Below are positions 63,701 through 64,000 of a stretch of DNA of 64,000 nucleotides, one piece after another. The stretch comes from Sympetrum striolatum (taxonomy: Eukaryota > Arthropoda > Insecta > Odonata > Libellulidae): positions 71,043,454 to 71,107,453 of the forward strand of contig OX388345.1 of the NCBI GenBank assembly GCA_947579665.1, in the 5' to 3' direction. Numbering within the stretch: the stretch's first letter is position 1; each line of letters begins with the position of its first letter. The notes below the pieces were generated by a model. The model saw only the letters and a program-made list of their open reading frames with translations, had not been told where the DNA came from and ran no database searches. Both the position numbers and the translations under genes were made by a program.

Positions 63701-64000
63701 TTTGTACTTTCATCTGGAATTCATTTAACTATTGTTCAGAAGGTTTTGAAGTTTGGAAATTTTGATTTTTTCTTTTGTTTTATGTGCTTGCATCTAATAT
63801 TTTGTTTTTCTTCTCTGTGCTAGTTGGAGGTTATCCAAACATATCCCTCCTATAGTTCCTAAGGTATTTGAATTTGGATCATGTTCTGAGGTGTGTTTTT
63901 GAATTTTGTGTCTTGTTTGCATTTATTGATATTTGCGAGGGACCGCTAAAGTGGTATTTATGTCAAGTTCTTCGGTTTGTGTAACTATTTAGAATTTGTT
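36569..64000 (-). CDS. ADCY10: Soluble adenylyl cyclase (ADCY10 type), C-terminal 968 residues, 13 exons; 5' part off the right edge
   Basis: Thirteen exons from 62104 down to the stop at 36569 join without a frame break (2907 nt). Recognisable blocks in family order: [18 protein letters not shown] (end of the ATPase-like module), an [15 protein letters not shown] helix pair, [14 protein letters not shown] with [26 protein letters not shown] with [12 protein letters not shown], and the C-terminal [11 protein letters not shown] block. Known for the family: two N-terminal class III cyclase domains make cAMP from ATP in response to bicarbonate and calcium, followed by an ATPase-like module and a TPR-like helical region. 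Only the last two parts are here, so catalytic residues cannot be checked. Compared with the human protein this part is about 100 residues longer, largely through two acidic insertions (exons at 49138 and 46059). The introns carry heavy transposon load. Identification is strong; activity is not testable in this window. Confidence 0.9.
36832..37540 (+). pseudogene. Decayed LINE reverse transcriptase, antisense in last cyclase intron
   Basis: With several frameshifts and stops, the plus strand gives [56 protein letters not shown] and [15 protein letters not shown]. These are successive blocks from the RT palm to the C-terminus of LINEs with a GRGVRQGC-type catalytic loop. It is badly decayed and not functional. 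Confidence 0.7.
37749..37887 (-). CDS. ADCY10: ADCY10-like exon (C-terminal block)
   Basis: 139 nt, acceptor attttag|GTTTTT, donor AAAAGG|gtgggt. It encodes [20 protein letters not shown] and [15 protein letters not shown], which aligns with the final helical block of ADCY10. Phase 2 in, phase 0 out. Confidence 0.9.
37888..39185 (-). other. Cyclase intron between exons at 39186 and 37749
   Basis: AT-rich. No repeat or gene recognised. Confidence 0.5.
39186..39613 (-). CDS. ADCY10: ADCY10-like exon
   Basis: 428 nt, acceptor tttttag|GCATAT, donor CCTAG|gtaaat. It encodes [20 protein letters not shown], a later [20 protein letters not shown] helix, and a basic end [20 protein letters not shown]. 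Confidence 0.88.
39735..39855 (-). repeat. tRNA-derived SINE, family B
   Basis: Minus-strand reading: AGTCATGTGGATAGCGCG, then CCCTGGTTCAATTCTCGG (decayed B box), then TGAAATGACCTAAGCTGTTG. Second copy of the family at 4400-4540. Confidence 0.6.
39895..43035. repeat. B-box-bearing tandem array A (period 150-180 bp)
   Basis: A motif of the form GGCATCGAACC (reverse complement GGTTCGATGCC) recurs at 40041, 40216, 40366, 40529, 40704, 40879, 40993, 41168, 41337, 41492, 41684, 41852, 42021, 42340, 42507, 42674 and 42850. The last unit starts at a hairpin TTGCTTGCATACTACAAGC (42214) and ends in a GATA microsatellite near 43000. The segment 40955-41642 is inverted. It sits in the cyclase intron 39614-43385. 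No coding capacity. Confidence 0.8.
43137..43300 (+). repeat. tRNA-derived SINE, family C
   Basis: A box TGGCTGAGTGG at 43146 and B box GGTTTGAATCCC near 43198, then a body ending in AATAAATAAACAC. The head and the GATCGGATT that follows match the copy at 5450. Without an acceptor stem it is not a tRNA gene. Confidence 0.7.
43386..43671 (-). CDS. ADCY10: ADCY10-like exon (LDTGF block)
   Basis: 286 nt, acceptor cttttaag|ACTG, donor GTAAG|gtaaat. It encodes [19 protein letters not shown] and [20 protein letters not shown]. The Cys-Leu-x-Ile-Leu-Leu/Leu-Asp-x-Gly-Phe pattern is shared with human ADCY10 at the matching position. Confidence 0.9.
43672..44956 (-). other. Cyclase intron with a mariner-like end fragment
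   Basis: Near 43881 the plus strand reads AGGTGCATTCAAAAAGTTTC, similar to the terminal inverted repeat of mariner elements. No transposase remnant follows. The rest is AT-rich with nothing recognised. Confidence 0.4.
44957..45219 (-). CDS. ADCY10: ADCY10-like exon
   Basis: 263 nt, acceptor caatag|GCTGAG, donor GCTAG|gtaagg. It encodes [18 protein letters not shown] and [19 protein letters not shown]-like helices. Phase 0 in, phase 2 out. Confidence 0.86.
45220..46058 (-). other. Cyclase intron, nothing recognised
   Basis: AT-rich, with only chance reading frames. Confidence 0.5.
46059..46502 (-). CDS. ADCY10: ADCY10-like exon with polyglutamate tract
   Basis: 444 nt, phase 0 both ends, acceptor aacag|GAGT, donor AAATG|gtacgg. 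It opens with a basic Lys-rich segment ([12 protein letters not shown]), followed by a Glu tract encoded by a GAG/GAA run near 46385-46410. Then come the helices [20 protein letters not shown] and [15 protein letters not shown]. The charged tracts are not typical of vertebrate ADCY10 and look like a lineage insertion. Confidence 0.87.
46589..46701 (-). CDS. ADCY10: ADCY10-like exon
   Basis: 113 nt, acceptor ttcag|AGGAT, donor TTACC|gtaatt. It encodes [20 protein letters not shown] followed by FLKEAEKLL, an amphipathic TPR-like helix pair. Phase 1 in, phase 0 out. Confidence 0.84.
46915..48665 (+). repeat. B-box-bearing tandem array B (period about 167 bp)
   Basis: It starts at the hairpin TTGCTTGCATATTGCAAGC (46927). 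Motifs of GGCATCGAACC type follow at 47048, 47214, 47382 and 47548 (steps 166, 168, 166), then, past a nested insertion, at 48307 and 48483. It ends in a CTAT/GATA microsatellite and the shared unit end near 48660. Confidence 0.82.
47588..48168 (+). repeat. Interspersed repeat with terminal hairpin (copy 2), nested in array B
   Basis: Reverse complement of 20932-21585. It starts with the hairpin ACTTTCTCCCT/GAGAAAGT and a (TG)n run near 47640. It interrupts the tandem array, which resumes right after it with the expected next monomer, so it inserted later. Confidence 0.72.
49138..49369 (-). CDS. ADCY10: ADCY10-like exon with acidic linker
   Basis: 232 nt, acceptor catttaag|CGTGAG, donor GCAG|gtaatt. 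After REWLSAYEW comes a charged stretch rich in Glu, Lys and Asp ([11 protein letters not shown] onward), then a helical segment [19 protein letters not shown] of TPR-like type. The charged stretch is probably a disordered linker. Confidence 0.86.
49933..50416. mobile_element. 484-bp non-autonomous TIR element with TTA duplication
   Basis: Ends GGGGGCATCCATTAATTATG and, inverted, GGGGGCATCCATTACTTACG, each followed by TGAGGTG. TTA flanks both sides (49930-49932 and 50417-50419). Terminal Gs and a 3-bp TTA duplication suit PIF/Harbinger-type elements, but the superfamily is inferred. No transposase. Intronic. Confidence 0.75.
51028..51239 (-). CDS. ADCY10: ADCY10-like exon (AHRC..C block)
   Basis: 212 nt, acceptor ttcacag|ACTATG, donor CCATG|gtaaaa. 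It encodes [20 protein letters not shown] and [13 protein letters not shown]. The pattern of Tyr-Glu-Leu, Asp-Gln-x-Lys, His and the AHRC-x2-C pair is highly characteristic of ADCY10. Confidence 0.92.
51539..51652 (-). CDS. ADCY10: ADCY10-like exon
   Basis: 114 nt, acceptor gaacag|CAATC, donor GATAC|gtaagt. It encodes [16 protein letters not shown] and a Cys triplet, PECCCNEG. It was found from splice sites and phase (1 to 1), which rebuild intact codons on both sides. Confidence 0.82.
52027..52265. repeat. Two inverted SINE family A copies
   Basis: 52027-52065 is the inverted counterpart of 52227-52265 (GGCTGGGTCTC against GAGTCCCAGC, each with the TAGTGACTT/AAGTCACTA body). The right copy has the B-box remnant CCTGGATTTGAGTCCC. 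RNA across it could fold back. Cyclase intron 51653-54903. Confidence 0.6.
52354..54894 (+). mobile_element. Internally deleted piggyBac element
   Basis: Inverted ends CCCATTACCGGCCAA and (right, inverted) CCCATTAACGGCCAA are flanked by TTAA at 52350-52353 and 54895-54898, the piggyBac duplication. A subterminal word GGCCAAAGTTGC recurs at 52363, inverted near 52710, and at 54739. Length 2541 bp. It lies in a cyclase intron, opposite to the gene, and touches the splice donor of the exon at 54904. A retroposon tail copy with an (ATT)n run is embedded at 54360-54440. Confidence 0.88.
53280..54197 (+). pseudogene. piggyBac transposase remnant lacking the catalytic core
   Basis: 53280-53612 encodes an acidic N-terminus opening [14 protein letters not shown]. 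After a frame break, 53660-53960 encodes [40 protein letters not shown] and [11 protein letters not shown], the start of the DDE_Tnp_1_7 core. The sequence then jumps to the C-terminal Cys-rich end ([18 protein letters not shown]). The central part, where the three catalytic Asp sit, is missing, so the product cannot act. Confidence 0.85.
54904..55044 (-). CDS. ADCY10: ADCY10-like exon with a transposon at its donor
   Basis: 141 nt, acceptor ctttag|GAGT, donor GAAG|gtgagt. It encodes [20 protein letters not shown], matching the conserved Leu-Val-Lys/Arg-Ala-Ala helix of ADCY10. The piggyBac target duplication TTAA covers intron positions +6 to +9 directly after it. Confidence 0.9.
55090..58560 (-). 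pseudogene. CR1/L2-like LINE, full span but broken
   Basis: Reading the minus strand from 58560: [12 protein letters not shown] and TETWLN...[20 protein letters not shown] (apurinic endonuclease), [11 protein letters not shown], a basic linker, [73 protein letters not shown] (RT catalytic YADD), then [20 protein letters not shown] and [10 protein letters not shown] near the 3' end. Several frameshifts and stops make it non-functional. A probable solo LTR splits it at 56513. Its 3' end lies within about 50 bp of the cyclase exon at 55044. Confidence 0.82.
56513..57108 (+). mobile_element. Probable solo LTR nested in the LINE
   Basis: It starts TGGTAACC and ends GGTTACA, with an AATAAA at 57085-57090 just before the end. 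The LINE frame resumes on either side. It includes a purine-rich tandem repeat (GGTGAAGGAAGC.GAAG, GAAGTCGTGGACGAAAGGA) at 56615-56840. GGACA occurs on the left flank and again 8 bp past the right end, so exact borders are uncertain. Confidence 0.55.
58820..60735 (+). repeat. B-box-bearing tandem array C (period about 167 bp)
   Basis: Motifs of GGCATCGAACC type at 58952, 59098, 59410, 59576, 59744, 59911, 60081, 60258, 60535 and 60701. The steps between 59410 and 60081 are 166, 168, 167 and 170 bp. Hairpins (TTGCTTGCATACTGCAA type) mark unit starts at 58829, 59291 and 60411; CTAT/GATA microsatellites mark unit ends near 59220 and 60385. Located in the cyclase intron 55045-60995. Confidence 0.85.
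60996..61101 (-). CDS. ADCY10: ADCY10-like exon
   Basis: 106 nt, acceptor cctag|GATAAA, donor GACTG|gtaaat. It encodes [17 protein letters not shown] and ends VPHSLT, leading into the helix pair of the next exon, an arrangement seen in ADCY10. Confidence 0.85.
61102..61819 (-). other. Cyclase intron, nothing recognised
   Basis: AT-rich. No gene or repeat seen. Confidence 0.5.
61820..62104 (-). CDS. ADCY10: ADCY10-like exon (first in window)
   Basis: 285 nt, phase 0 at both ends, acceptor ttttacag|AATAAT, donor CTTTA|gtatgt. It encodes [20 protein letters not shown], typical of the end of an ATPase-like signalling module where a Gly-Asn-Pro turn is followed by a helix. Upstream exons lie beyond 64000. 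Confidence 0.88.
62105..62993 (-). other. Cyclase intron upstream of the first visible exon
   Basis: AT-rich up to a (TA)n run at about 62979-62993, the apparent insertion site of the LTR element. No further cyclase exon was found before the window ends. Confidence 0.5.
62994..64000 (+). mobile_element. LTR retrotransposon, 5' end (LTR, primer binding site, leader)
   Basis: LTR 62994-63578 (585 bp) starts TGTAACG and ends TGTTACA, with an AATAAA at 63395-63400. Five bases later comes TGGCGCCCAGCGTGGGGC (63584-63601), one mismatch from the usual tRNA-Lys primer binding site. The leader runs to the window edge with no gag yet visible. Such a site is common in Ty3/gypsy-type elements, but the superfamily cannot be set without pol. 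The element opposes the host gene. Confidence 0.75.

Overview
The window is nuclear DNA from an animal, most likely an arthropod and probably an insect. The genes are split by long introns with GT-AG (once GC-AG) borders. The spaces are filled with mariner, piggyBac, LINE, LTR and tRNA-derived SINE debris. The sequence alone does not name the species. No bacterial or viral gene organisation is present.

Two protein-coding genes can be built exon by exon, both on the minus strand. The first (12666-34387) is a complete ten-exon FGGY carbohydrate kinase of 548 residues, a probable D-ribulose kinase; its reading frame is continuous across all nine introns. The second (36569 to beyond 64000) is the C-terminal 968 residues, in 13 exons, of a soluble adenylyl cyclase (ADCY10 type); its catalytic N-terminal half lies off the right edge. 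The two genes run head to tail with about 2 kb between the 3' end of the cyclase and the 5' end of FGGY. I see no functional link between them beyond shared orientation.

The left 12.6 kb holds no gene I can support. It is a patchwork of low-copy, decayed tandem duplications, SINE pieces and CpG-dense blocks, one of which carries three perfect TGACGTCA palindromes within 293 bp. FGGY introns carry a mariner fragment, SINEs, hAT-like end fragments and a 28-bp perfect palindrome.

The introns of the cyclase gene are much more heavily loaded. They hold an internally deleted piggyBac element inserted at the TTAA that overlaps a splice donor, a broken CR1/L2-like LINE split by a probable solo LTR, a 484-bp TIR element with TTA duplications, a 5' LTR with a tRNA-Lys type primer binding site at the right edge, and a second decayed LINE. 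Three separate introns carry the same unusual tandem-repeat family, with a period near 167 bp. Its one strongly conserved feature is a sequence that matches the RNA polymerase III B box (GGTTCGANNCC). This array family is the most intriguing unexplained structure here. A second is a retroposon 3' tail, seen in at least six copies, whose short stem changes sequence from copy to copy while keeping its pairing.
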